The notes beneath the pieces are model-generated. The model did no database searches and was not told the origin of the DNA. It worked only from the letters and a program-made list of their open reading frames with translations. Both the position numbers and the translations under genes were made by a program. From Pseudoxanthomonas sp. PXM01 (GTDB lineage: Bacteria; Pseudomonadota; Gammaproteobacteria; Xanthomonadales; Xanthomonadaceae): 64,000 nt of DNA. The stretch is from contig NZ_JACVAJ010000001.1 in the NCBI RefSeq assembly GCF_014851815.1, positions 620,001 through 684,000 on the forward strand, in the 5' to 3' direction. Shown one piece after another: positions 27,736 to 34,577 of this stretch (its first letter is position 1; every line of letters begins with the position of its first letter).

Positions 27736-27996
27736 ATGAGCGACGACAACGGCCTATGGCTGCTGGCCCTCGGCCCCACCGGCGCCGCGGCGCTGTACTG
27801 GGCGATCTACCGGTACTACCGCAACACCGACAAGTCGCATGCCTTCGAGCATGAGACCGACATCGAGGCCAAGCCGGTGACCGGCGACGACCGCAAGGTC
27901 GACACCGTCATCGGCACCCAGCGCACCCGTATCGACGGCGACAACGTGCGTGCGTACCGCCAGCGCGTGCAACGGGTGAAGCGCGACCCCTCGTAG
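27736..27996 (+). CDS. Small membrane protein, third gene of the SPFH operon
   Basis: 86 residues. One N-terminal hydrophobic segment (GLWLLALGPTGAAALYWAIY) is followed by a charged soluble tail. Lies 10 bases after the zinc-ribbon gene. Its TAG stop is part of the GTAG foot of a REP element that begins at 27993, so the C-terminus (RVKRDPS) may have been set by REP insertion. No known domain. Confidence 0.7.
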   Translation: MSDDNGLWLLALGPTGAAALYWAIYRYYRNTDKSHAFEHETDIEAKPVTGDDRKVDTVIGTQRTRIDGDNVRAYRQRVQRVKRDPS

Positions 27997-28172
27997 GGCG
28001 GGCCTCGGCCCGCCGTCGTACGCCATCACCGCGCTTCCCGCATGCGTGAGCATCCGCACACCGGTAGCCCGGGATCCGAACGCCGCCTTTGCGCGATCAC
28101 GCATCACGTGGCGGTGGGCCAAGGCCCACCCTACGCATTGCCAGCATCCCGTAGGGCGGGCCTTGGCCCGCC
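27993..28172. repeat. REP cluster left of the RAYT gene
   Basis: Three REP palindromes: 27993-28014 and 28151-28172 (GTAGGGCGGGC type) and the inverted 28113-28134 (GGTGGGCCAAGGCCCACC). The last lies 12 bases from the RAYT stop. The first supplies the stop codon of the preceding gene. Confidence 0.92.
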
Positions 28173-28183
28173 GTCGTGCGCCA

Positions 28184-28723
28184 TCACGCTCCCGTCCGCT
28201 CCCCTGCGCCTGTGATAGCCGACGGATCGGCCGCCCAATCTTCCGCATACACGCCACGCGCCACCCAGCGCCCGAACGACGAGTGCGGCCAATCGACAGC
28301 GCGTGCAGCATGACCGTGCTTCACCGGATTGATATGCACGTAATCGACGTGGCGACGCAGATCGTCCTCGTCGCGGATCAGGTGTTCCCAGTACCGGCGC
28401 TGCCAAACACCCTGCTCTCGGCGCGCGATGCGCCTCGATGGCCGGGCGTCCTGCATTGGCAATCGCACGCTGAAAAACCCCTTGATCTGCGCCCACCGCC
28501 GTGCGTTGTCGGCATCGCCCTGCGGTAGCCGCCACACGCAATGCAGGTGGTCAGGCAACACCGCAATGGCGACAAGGTGGAAAGGTCGCGCCGCCTTGGT
28601 GATCCGGAAAGCCTCACGCAGCGACTCGATGTGTTCCACCAACAGGCCGCGATGACGTTCACGCAGATTCACGGTGAAGAAGTACGTGCCACCCGGCACA
28701 AGCACGCGACGATAGTTCGGCAT
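28184..28723 (-). CDS. rayT: REP-associated tyrosine transposase (RAYT)
   Basis: 179 residues, a Y1_Tnp / IS200-like HUH nuclease. Starts MPNYRRVLVPGGTYFFTVNL. The HUH motif appears as DHLHCVW, and the catalytic tyrosine is in DYVHINPVKHG. REP clusters flank both sides (27993-28172 and 28817-28917), the signature genomic setting of RAYTs, which cut and rejoin the REP hairpins next to GTAG. It is likely responsible for the REP elements throughout this window. All catalytic positions look intact. Confidence 0.95.
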   Translation of the reverse strand: MPNYRRVLVPGGTYFFTVNLRERHRGLLVEHIESLREAFRITKAARPFHLVAIAVLPDHLHCVWRLPQGDADNARRWAQIKGFFSVRLPMQDARPSRRIARREQGVWQRRYWEHLIRDEDDLRRHVDYVHINPVKHGHAARAVDWPHSSFGRWVARGVYAEDWAADPSAITGAGERTGA

Positions 28724-28816
28724 GCAGGAAGATTGCCGAGACCGTCCTCGACATGATGTAGGCGCATGCCGCCGGCGCGTATCGGTAAGTACCGGGACTC
28801 GGGCGATTCGCGGTGC

Positions 28817-28917
28817 GGTGGGCCAAGGCCCACCCTACGATGCGCTGCCTCGCATTCCGTAGGGCGGGCCTTGGCCCGCCATCGCACGGCCGGACGGCGG
28901 GCCAAGGCCCGCCCTAC
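28817..28917. repeat. REP cluster right of the RAYT gene
   Basis: Three REPs at 28817-28838 (inverted), 28859-28880 (direct) and 28896-28917 (inverted), spaced 15-20 bases apart. The region 28724-29038 between the RAYT and RIO genes holds these REPs and the RIO leader, nothing else recognised. Confidence 0.92.
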
Positions 28918-29038
28918 GCCACCGCCCGTGCAACGTAACGCATGTACGGGACGCCGGTACCTGCACGCCGCGCCCGGTTCGGGCACACTGCGCGCCCGTC
29001 GCGTGCTCCGGCCGCGAGCCCGTTCACACAAGGATGCC

Positions 29039-29893
29039 GTGAAGACCCCTGCCAGCCTGCTGATGCTGATCGACGAAGGCGTCATCGACGAGGTGCTGCG
29101 ACCGCTCAAGAGCGGCAAGGAGGCCTCGGTCTACGTGGTGCGCGCGGGCGACGACGTCCGCTGCGCGAAGGTCTACAAGGACATGGCGCAGCGCAGCTTC
29201 CAGAAGCGCGCGCAGTACCAGGAAGGCCGCAAGTCGCGCGGCAGCCGCGAGGCGCGTGCGGTCGCCAGCGGCAGCCGCTATGGCCGCAAGCAGCAGGAAG
29301 CCGAATGGAAGAACGCCGAGGTCGACGCGCTGTACCAGCTGCGTGAGGCCGGCGTGCGCGTGCCAGAGCCGTACGGCTTCTTCCACGGCGTGCTGGTGAT
29401 GGAACTGGTCACCGACGCCGAAGGCTTTTCGGCCCCGCGTCTGGGCGAAGTGGAACTGACGCCCGAACAGGCCCGCGAGTACCACGCCGTGCTGGTGCGG
29501 CAGGTCGTGCGGATGCTCTGCTGCGGCCTGATTCACGGCGACCTGTCGGCCTACAACGTGCTGGTCGGCCCCGACGGCCCGGTGGTGATCGACTTCCCGC
29601 AGGTGGTCAGCGCCGCGGGCAACAACGCCGCGCGCACCATGCTGCTGCGCGACGTCAACAACCTCACCGCCACGCTGGGCCGCTGGGCGCCGGAGCTGCT
29701 CGATACCTGGTACGGCGAAGAGATGTGGGTGCTGTTCGAAGCTGGCACGCTGCTGCCCGACACGCCACTGACCGGCCAGTTCACCCCGGACGAGCGCAGC
29801 GTCGACCTCGACGGCGTGCGCGATGCGATCAACGACGCCCGCGAGCTCGCGCTGATCCGCCAGCAGGGGCGCGACGCACAGGACGAGGATTGA
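29039..29893 (+). CDS. RIO-family serine kinase (PA4780-like)
   Basis: 284 residues from a GTG start with AGGA nearby. Nucleotide loop LKSGKEASVYVVRAG, lysine in RCAKVYKDM, catalytic loop LIHGDLSAYNVLV and metal-binding IDFPQVV are all present, so activity is expected. A basic stretch (FQKRAQYQEGRKSRGSREARA) lies between the P-loop and helix C, as in the bacterial RIO1-like group. Targets are unknown. Flanked by REP pairs on both sides. Confidence 0.9.
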   Translation: MKTPASLLMLIDEGVIDEVLRPLKSGKEASVYVVRAGDDVRCAKVYKDMAQRSFQKRAQYQEGRKSRGSREARAVASGSRYGRKQQEAEWKNAEVDALYQLREAGVRVPEPYGFFHGVLVMELVTDAEGFSAPRLGEVELTPEQAREYHAVLVRQVVRMLCCGLIHGDLSAYNVLVGPDGPVVIDFPQVVSAAGNNAARTMLLRDVNNLTATLGRWAPELLDTWYGEEMWVLFEAGTLLPDTPLTGQFTPDERSVDLDGVRDAINDARELALIRQQGRDAQDED

Positions 29894-29906
29894 GTGCGCG
29901 GATGCC

Positions 29907-30012
29907 GTAGGGCGGGCTCAAGCCCGCCATCGCGGACCTTCCGCCATCGCGATATCTCGTTGAGGAGCACCGCATCGGGTGCATCCACGCGGCGGGCTTG
30001 AGCCCGCCCTGC
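29907..30012. repeat. REP doublet
   Basis: Direct REP 29907-29928 and inverted REP 29991-30012 (GGCGGGCTTGAGCCCGCC) with about 60 bases between, 14 bases after the RIO kinase stop. Confidence 0.9.
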
Positions 30013-30132
30013 ACAGGCTGCATGGCCCGGCCATTCGCCAACCGGCCGTGGAAGCGATAGTGTGCCGGTGCACCGCCTTTCTCGCCGTCGCGTCGCGACG
30101 GTGCCCTGCCCACACGACGACGGGCCACGCTC

Positions 30133-30654
30133 ATGAACGCACGCACGCTTCGCCGCTCCCCGCCGCTGCTGGTCACCTTCGGACTTCTCGCGTGCGTGTC
30201 GATGCAGGCGCACGCGCAAGACGCGCCACCACCGCAAGCGCGCGAGAAGTTCGGCGATCCGGCGCAGTACGAAGTGCGCAATCTGCCCGCGACCACCGAC
30301 GATCTGAAGACACTCGAGCGCGCGGCCGCGTTGCTGCAGGACGAGTCCGCCTGGAACCGCAGCGACGACCGCCAGTGCGCCGACGATGAAGCGGCGAACA
30401 AGCGCAGCCTGTTCTGCGCCCTGCAGCGCGCCTCCGCCGATGTGTACGGCTCGCATGATCCCCGCCGGGTCGCCGATCACCGCCGGGTGGCCTTGCAGGA
30501 AGTGCGGTTCGCGGTGGAGGAAGCCACGCGCGGCCGCGAACTCTCGCACCGGCTGATGGAGTTCAACAACCTGCCCGAGACCACGTTGGCCGACATCCAG
30601 CGTGTGATCGCGCAGGCAACGGAACGCGTGCGGGCGCGCTTGCCGCCAGAATGA
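30133..30654 (+). CDS. Exported hypothetical protein
   Basis: 173 residues with a Sec signal (PPLLVTFGLLACVSMQAHAQ, probable cleavage after AHA). The mature part is helical and highly charged, with two cysteines (RQCADDE, LFCALQR) that could pair in the periplasm. No domain recognised. Flanked by REP doublets on both sides, so it is probably a single-gene transcript. Confidence 0.65.
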   Translation: MNARTLRRSPPLLVTFGLLACVSMQAHAQDAPPPQAREKFGDPAQYEVRNLPATTDDLKTLERAAALLQDESAWNRSDDRQCADDEAANKRSLFCALQRASADVYGSHDPRRVADHRRVALQEVRFAVEEATRGRELSHRLMEFNNLPETTLADIQRVIAQATERVRARLPPE

Positions 30655-30670
30655 TGCGGAAACCGCACCC

Positions 30671-30776
30671 GTAGGGCGGGCTCAAGCCCGCCATGTGGAT
30701 GTATCCGCCATCGTGTTGCCGGGCGGAGTATCGCGATGCCGGACGGTCTGCGACGGCGGGCTTGAGCCCGCCCTAC
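30671..30776. repeat. REP doublet overlapping a stop codon
   Basis: Direct REP 30671-30692 and inverted REP 30755-30776. The CTAC foot of the second contains the stop (TAG on the minus strand, 30773-30775) of the NTF2-like gene. Confidence 0.9.
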
Positions 30777-31260
30777 TCCGCCGAATAGATCGTCGCCTGC
30801 CGCAGCGCCAGCTTCCATTCGCCGCTGGCGTCGGTCCAGATTTCGGTGGTGCGGCGCTTGACCTGCTTGCCGGCGAACTTCGCCTTGCCGACCGCGTCAG
30901 GTGCTCCTCGCCCATCAGCACCACGTCGTGCGCGCCGCGGGTGGCGGCGTACTCGATCACGCGGTCCAGCGTGGTGTAGTCGATCAGGCCGGTGGCGAAG
31001 TTGGCCACGGCGTCGGGCTTGCGCGCGATGCGGTTGAACGGGTTGTTGACCACCGCGTCGTCGGTGAAGGTGTCGGCGAACACCTTCGCGTCGTGCGTCA
31101 CGATCGCCTGGTCGAAACGCATCGCCGCGGCGATGGCGGCGGCGATGCGCGGTTGTTTCGCGGCGTCCTCGACGGTGGGATTGGCGGCTTTCCAGCCGGC
31201 ATGGGCAGGTGCGGCGACCAGCACGCACAGCAGGACGGACAGCGTGGGGGCGAGGCGCAT
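30773..31260 (-). pseudogene. NTF2/SnoaL-like exported protein, frameshifted
   Basis: The first part encodes a signal peptide (MRLAPTLSVLLCVLVAAPAHA) and an NTF2-like domain (AMRFDQAIVTHDAKVFADTF, NPFNRIARK) down to about EEHL near 30900. The rest of the family fold continues only in another frame (AVGKAKFAGKQVKRR, TEIWTDASGEWKLALRQATIYS). One missing base near 30896-30905 on the minus strand explains the switch; total length is one base short of a whole number of codons. It is either a recent inactivating deletion or a sequencing error. The intact protein would be about 162 residues and periplasmic. Confidence 0.75.
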
Positions 31261-31347
31261 GGCATGACTCCGGGGGACGGTGCAGGGACACCTTTTCCCG
31301 ATCCAACGCACCCGCGTCGAACCAGAGGTCAGACCGACAAGCGGCGG

Positions 31348-31376
31348 TTGACATAGTTAGACGATTAGCTAACTAT
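31348..31376 (+). promoter_or_regulatory. Promoter with overlapping repressor operator of the sdpR-like gene
   Basis: A perfect -35 hexamer TTGACA (31348-31353) is followed 17 bases later by AACTAT (31371-31376). An exact 8-bp inverted repeat, ATAGTTAG (31353-31360) and CTAACTAT (31369-31376), overlaps both, ending 6 bases before the ATG. This is the geometry expected for autorepression by the ArsR-type protein encoded next. Confidence 0.75.
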
Positions 31377-31382
31377 CACATC

Positions 31383-31679
31383 ATGAGCCAGGTCTTCCGC
31401 GCCCTTTCCGATCCCACCCGCCGCCAGGTGCTGCAGCTGCTGCGCAAGGGGCCGCTGAGTGCGGGCGAGCTGAGCGACCAGTTCGATGTCTCCAAGCCGA
31501 CGATGTCGGCGCACTTCGCGGTGCTGAAGGAGGCCGACCTGGTGCATGCGGATAAGGTCGGCAAGTCCGTGATCTACCACCTGAAGCTGTCGGTGCTGGA
31601 AGACGCCCTGCTCGGCTTCGTCCATTCGTTCGGTGCGGGCAGTCCCGCGCCCAAGTCCAAGAAGGAGTCTGCGCGATGA
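31383..31679 (+). CDS. ArsR-family autorepressor, SdpR-like
   Basis: 98 residues. Winged helix-turn-helix: VFRALSDPTRRQVLQLLRKG, the recognition helix VSKPTMSAHFAVLKEADLV, then the wing and YHLKLSVLEDALL. No metal-binding cysteines (ELCVCDL type) are present, which fits the SdpR autorepressor branch rather than metal sensors. Overlaps the following membrane-protein gene by ATGA. The palindrome over its promoter supports autoregulation. Confidence 0.9.
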   Translation: MSQVFRALSDPTRRQVLQLLRKGPLSAGELSDQFDVSKPTMSAHFAVLKEADLVHADKVGKSVIYHLKLSVLEDALLGFVHSFGAGSPAPKSKKESAR

Positions 31680-32056
31680 ACAGAGAAGTGATCACCAGCC
31701 TGGCGTGGGGCATCGGCATCGTGGTGCTGGCGCTGTGCGCCACGTTCGCACGCTCGCGGGGCTATATCGAGGGCGAGATGGTCGACCGCATCGTCATGGG
31801 CGCGGTCGGCCTGATGGTGGCGTGGTTCGGCAACCAGATGCCGAAGCGGTTCGTGCCCAGCGCCCGCGCGCGGCAGGCGCAGCGCGTTGCCGGCTGGTCG
31901 ATGGCGCTCAGCGGGCTGGTCTATGCGGGCTTCTGGATCGCCGCACCTAAGGACATCGCCGTGATCGGCGGTTCGGCGGCGGTGCTGGCCGGCATCGCGA
32001 TCACCGCCGCCTACTGTCTGTCGCTGCGGAACAAGGCGCCCACCTCGCACGCCTGA
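31676..32056 (+). CDS. SdpI-like small membrane protein
   Basis: 126 residues with four hydrophobic helices. The segment FGNQMPKRFVPSARA corresponds to the GN-LPK motif of SdpI-type proteins. In Bacillus, SdpI is an immunity protein and signal receptor that sequesters SdpR. Here the overlapping repressor and membrane gene suggest a similar two-part switch, but no SDP-type toxin gene is seen nearby, so the trigger is unknown. Confidence 0.7.
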   Translation: MNREVITSLAWGIGIVVLALCATFARSRGYIEGEMVDRIVMGAVGLMVAWFGNQMPKRFVPSARARQAQRVAGWSMALSGLVYAGFWIAAPKDIAVIGGSAAVLAGIAITAAYCLSLRNKAPTSHA

Positions 32057-32164
32057 GCGACACCGCCGCGTGCCGCTGCTCCCTTCTCCCCGTGCCACGG
32101 GGAGAAGGTGCCGAAGGCGGATGAGGGGCGCTTTACCGTCCGCACACGCGATACGCCAGATTCC

Positions 32165-32296
32165 GTAAGGCGGGCTCAAGCCCGCCATCGCGACGTTTCC
32201 GACCTCGCGATATCGCATCGGGGAACGACACGGCGATGTTTCGCCGGGCAACACCGCAACGGATGCATCAACACGGCGGGCCAAGGCCCGCCCTAC
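32165..32296. repeat. REP doublet
   Basis: Direct REP at 32165-32186 with a variant foot (GTAAGGCGGGC) and an inverted REP at 32275-32296, 15 bases from the following stop codon. They fill most of the 255-base gap between the SdpI-like and lipoprotein genes. Confidence 0.88.
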
Positions 32297-32311
32297 GCAG
32301 CTGGAGTTACG

Positions 32312-32812
32312 TCACGGCTCGCCCGACAGGCAGGCCTGCATCCACGGTTCCGCCTGCAAGGCAGCGCGCGCGTCGTCGGCCAGCGGAACGGACTGGTAGT
32401 CGGCGAAGCAGGAACCGTCCGCGCGCGTCGAGTCGGAGAGCACGCCGTCGCAGAGCCGCAGCGGTTTGTCGATGCGCTGCCAGCCGTCCTCGCATTCGGT
32501 ATTGGACTCGACGCTCTTACGACCGCACACGTGCGTGCGCCGCGCCTCCGTGGACGAGTCCGCGCGCGCGACGATCCTGCCTCTGTACTCTTTTCCGGTG
32601 GCGAAATGGAACCAGGTACCGCAGACACGGTCGCCCCGTTGCAGCAGCACGTAGCGGCTGCACTGATCCGGCGGGGTCTCGCCGTGGCAGGCCGCCCATT
32701 CGCCGTCGAATGCACCGTTCGATGCGGATGACGCCGCATCGCTGCCCGTTCTCGCGCCCAATCCCGTGCAGGCCACCAGGCCCAGCACCATCACCACCGT
32801 CCACTTGCGCAT
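32312..32812 (-). CDS. Hypothetical lipoprotein
   Basis: 166 residues with a lipoprotein signal (MRKWTVVMVLGLVAC, lipobox LVAC). The mature region has eight further cysteines (AACHGE, DQCSRY, RVCGTW, HVCGRK, TECEDG, LCDG, SCFADY, ACLSG), suggesting disulphides in the periplasm. GGAGGGAG precedes the ATG. No domain recognised; flanked by REP doublets. Confidence 0.7.
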   Translation of the reverse strand: MRKWTVVMVLGLVACTGLGARTGSDAASSASNGAFDGEWAACHGETPPDQCSRYVLLQRGDRVCGTWFHFATGKEYRGRIVARADSSTEARRTHVCGRKSVESNTECEDGWQRIDKPLRLCDGVLSDSTRADGSCFADYQSVPLADDARAALQAEPWMQACLSGEP

Positions 32813-32856
32813 ACAGACTCCCTCCTGATCAGCGTTGTCCCATGGTACTTCGCCTC

Positions 32857-32962
32857 GCAGGGCGGGCCTTGGCCCGCCGTCACGGTCTTTCCGACATGGC
32901 GATATCCCGTCGAGGAATATCGCGGCGGAGGCATCAACACGGTGGGCCGAGGCCCACCCTAC
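32857..32962. repeat. REP doublet abutting the amidohydrolase stop
   Basis: A degenerate direct REP (32857-32878) and an inverted GGTGGGCCGAGGCCCACC REP (32941-32962). The second ends one base before the stop codon of the amidohydrolase gene. Confidence 0.88.
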
Positions 32963-32963
32963 G

Positions 32964-33803
32964 TCACCGCCCGAACAACGTCATCGCATTCCCGCTGCGG
33001 ATCTTCGCCTTCTCTTCATCGCTCAGGTCGAGGCGGTCGAGGGCCTTGGCGGTGACGTCGAGGCCGATCTGCGGGTAGTCGGAGCCGAGCAGGACGTGGT
33101 CGAGGCCGACGTTGCGCAGGGTCCAGAGGAATTCTTCTTCGACGGGGGAATCGGCCACGACCAGCACGGTGGCGGAGATGTCGAAGTAGAGGTTCTCGAA
33201 GCCGAAGCCGTCGGCGGTGCGTGCGAGGGCGAGGATGTTCCAGAAGCGGAAGTTGAGGCCGCCGATGTGGGCGAGGATGAACTTCGTCTTCGGTACGCGC
33301 ACCACCAGGTTGAACAGCTTTTCGCTGTCGCCGGGCAGGATGTTGGCGTTGTCCATCAGCACGGTGACGCCAAGGTCGCCGGCGCGGCGTGCGAGGGTTT
33401 CGACGCGGGGATCGGACACATCGAAGCCCTGGGTGTGGGCGTGGATCTTCAGCACCTTCACGCCGGCGGCGGCGACGCGGGCAAGTTCGGCCAGGGCGGC
33501 GTCGCCGTCGTACGGGTGGACGGTGGCGATGGGCAGGACGTCGGGGTGTTTGGTCGCCAGGGCGATGACGCGGTCGTTGCCGGCGCGGATCTTGTCCAGG
33601 TCGCCCTGCCGGGCCTGGTGGGGGCCGCCGAACCACATCACGCCGATGCCGGACAGTTGCAGGCCGGCGGCGCGGACGTCGTCGCGGTACTGCTGCAGGG
33701 AGGTTTCGCCGTCGCGCAGGTGGACGTGGACGTCGAAGACGGGGTTCGCGGCCAGGGCATGGCCGGTGAACAGGCAGAGGGTCAGGGCCAGCAGGCGCCG
33801 CAT
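32964..33803 (-). CDS. Exported amidohydrolase-family (TIM-barrel) metal hydrolase
   Basis: 279 residues with a signal peptide (MRRLLALTLCLFTGHALA). The Amidohydro_2 pattern: FDVHVHLRDGE (HxH at strand 1), VLKIHAHTQGF, FILAHIGGLNF and LLGSDYPQIG with the strand-8 aspartate. A periplasmic location is unusual for this superfamily. Start 33803 is preferred over 33833. Substrate unknown; decarboxylase or lactonase-like members share these motifs. Confidence 0.82.
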   Translation of the reverse strand: MRRLLALTLCLFTGHALAANPVFDVHVHLRDGETSLQQYRDDVRAAGLQLSGIGVMWFGGPHQARQGDLDKIRAGNDRVIALATKHPDVLPIATVHPYDGDAALAELARVAAAGVKVLKIHAHTQGFDVSDPRVETLARRAGDLGVTVLMDNANILPGDSEKLFNLVVRVPKTKFILAHIGGLNFRFWNILALARTADGFGFENLYFDISATVLVVADSPVEEEFLWTLRNVGLDHVLLGSDYPQIGLDVTAKALDRLDLSDEEKAKIRSGNAMTLFGR

Positions 33804-33927
33804 CGGTCGTCTCACAGGTCTCGGGAGGGGCACAGGGTGCCACGGGGGAATGTGAGGGACCCGTTCGGGGGTCGGATGGCCCCGGGGGCGGCGTCACCGT
33901 CCGCCATGGGGTCCGGTGTCCGCCGGG

Positions 33928-34158
33928 TGTTTTCGATGCAACGTTGCATGTTTTCGATGGAACGTCGGGTCTTTGTGTTAGCTGAGCCGATGTTTTCGAT
34001 GGAACGTTCCATCGTTTCGATCCAGCGTTGCATCGTTTTGATGGAACGGTGGATGTTTTCGATGGAGCGTCGAGTCTTTCTGTTAGATGAGCCGATGTTT
34101 TCGATGCAACGTCGGATCGCTTTGATGGAACGGCGGATGTTTTCGATGGAATGTCGGG
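33928..34158. repeat. Eleven-unit tandem array of exact 21-bp period
   Basis: Eleven consecutive 21-base units without indels. Nine are type A (consensus TGTTTTCGATGGAACGTCGG plus one base) and units 3 and 8 are type B (TCTTTGTGTTAGCTGAGCCG plus one base), spaced five units apart. Two units form perfect palindromes: ATGCAACGTTGCAT (33936-33949) and CGATGGAACGTTCCATCG (33997-34014). Because 21 is seven codons, one minus-strand frame spells a coiled-coil-like heptad (I/M-x-R-S/C/W-I-E/K-N/T), but it has no ATG or GTG before 34033, so coding is uncertain. Confidence 0.9.
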
Positions 34159-34240
34159 TCGCGGGGATGGGCTAGGCGCCGGCCCACCGGCAACCCTGCG
34201 GCTTTGTGTGAGATGCGCCGAGGGGGTTCGGCCAGCTTCC

Positions 34241-34262
34241 GTAGGGCGGGCTCGAGCCCGCC
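34241..34262 (+). repeat. Single REP element
   Basis: GTAGGGCGGGCTCGAGCCCG and its closing CC form one REP palindrome just left of the RAYT remnant. Confidence 0.85.
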
Positions 34263-34279
34263 ATCCCGCACACCGCTCC

Positions 34280-34360
34280 CCCACCCAGGTGGCGCTCCAG
34301 CAGGTTGACGGTGAAGAAGTCGGCGCCGCCCGGCACCCATCCGCGCCGGTAGTTCGGCAT
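34280..34360 (-). pseudogene. RAYT N-terminal remnant
   Basis: About 27 codons reading MPNYRRGWVPGGADFFTVNL then LERH match the first residues of the intact RAYT at 28184-28723 (MPNYRRVLVPGGTYFFTVNL, RERH). The similarity then stops and REP sequence follows; the HUH and tyrosine motifs are missing. A decayed second RAYT copy flanked by REPs. Confidence 0.8.
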
Positions 34361-34448
34361 GCCGGCAGCGTGCGTGGGAGCGCACATCATCACCGCCGCC
34401 GCAGACCGCACGCTCGTGTGGGCGTCCGGTCGACGCAAGCCACACGGT

Positions 34449-34570
34449 GGTGGGCCAGGGCCCACCTTACGCAGATGTTCTCGCTTCCTCCGAACCCCAC
34501 CTCGGTCAACGTGGGCGGGCGTAGGGCGGGCAAAGCCCGCCTTACGAGTTGAAGCCCGCCTTACGGGCTA
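34449..34570. repeat. Degenerate REP cluster at the left edge of the AT-rich module
   Basis: Variants of the REP: 34449-34470 (GGTGGGCCAGGGCCCACC), 34521-34545 (GTAGGGCGGGCAAAGCCCGC) and a half-element near 34551-34570. They end about 8 bases before the first gene of the AT-rich pair and mark its boundary. Confidence 0.8.
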
Positions 34571-34577
34571 CCCTCAA

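Noticed and set aside
31676-32056. Ammonium transporter
   Set aside because: Far too short and without Amt motifs; the GNQMPK segment and repressor overlap fit an SdpI-like protein better.
33928-34158. 21-bp repeats as a CRISPR array
   Set aside because: Units are contiguous with no spacers and there are no cas genes.
32835-34175. Plus-strand open frame crossing the amidohydrolase gene and the 21-bp array
   Set aside because: The first part is antisense to the amidohydrolase. The MFSMERR-type repeats only reflect that 21 bases is a multiple of three.
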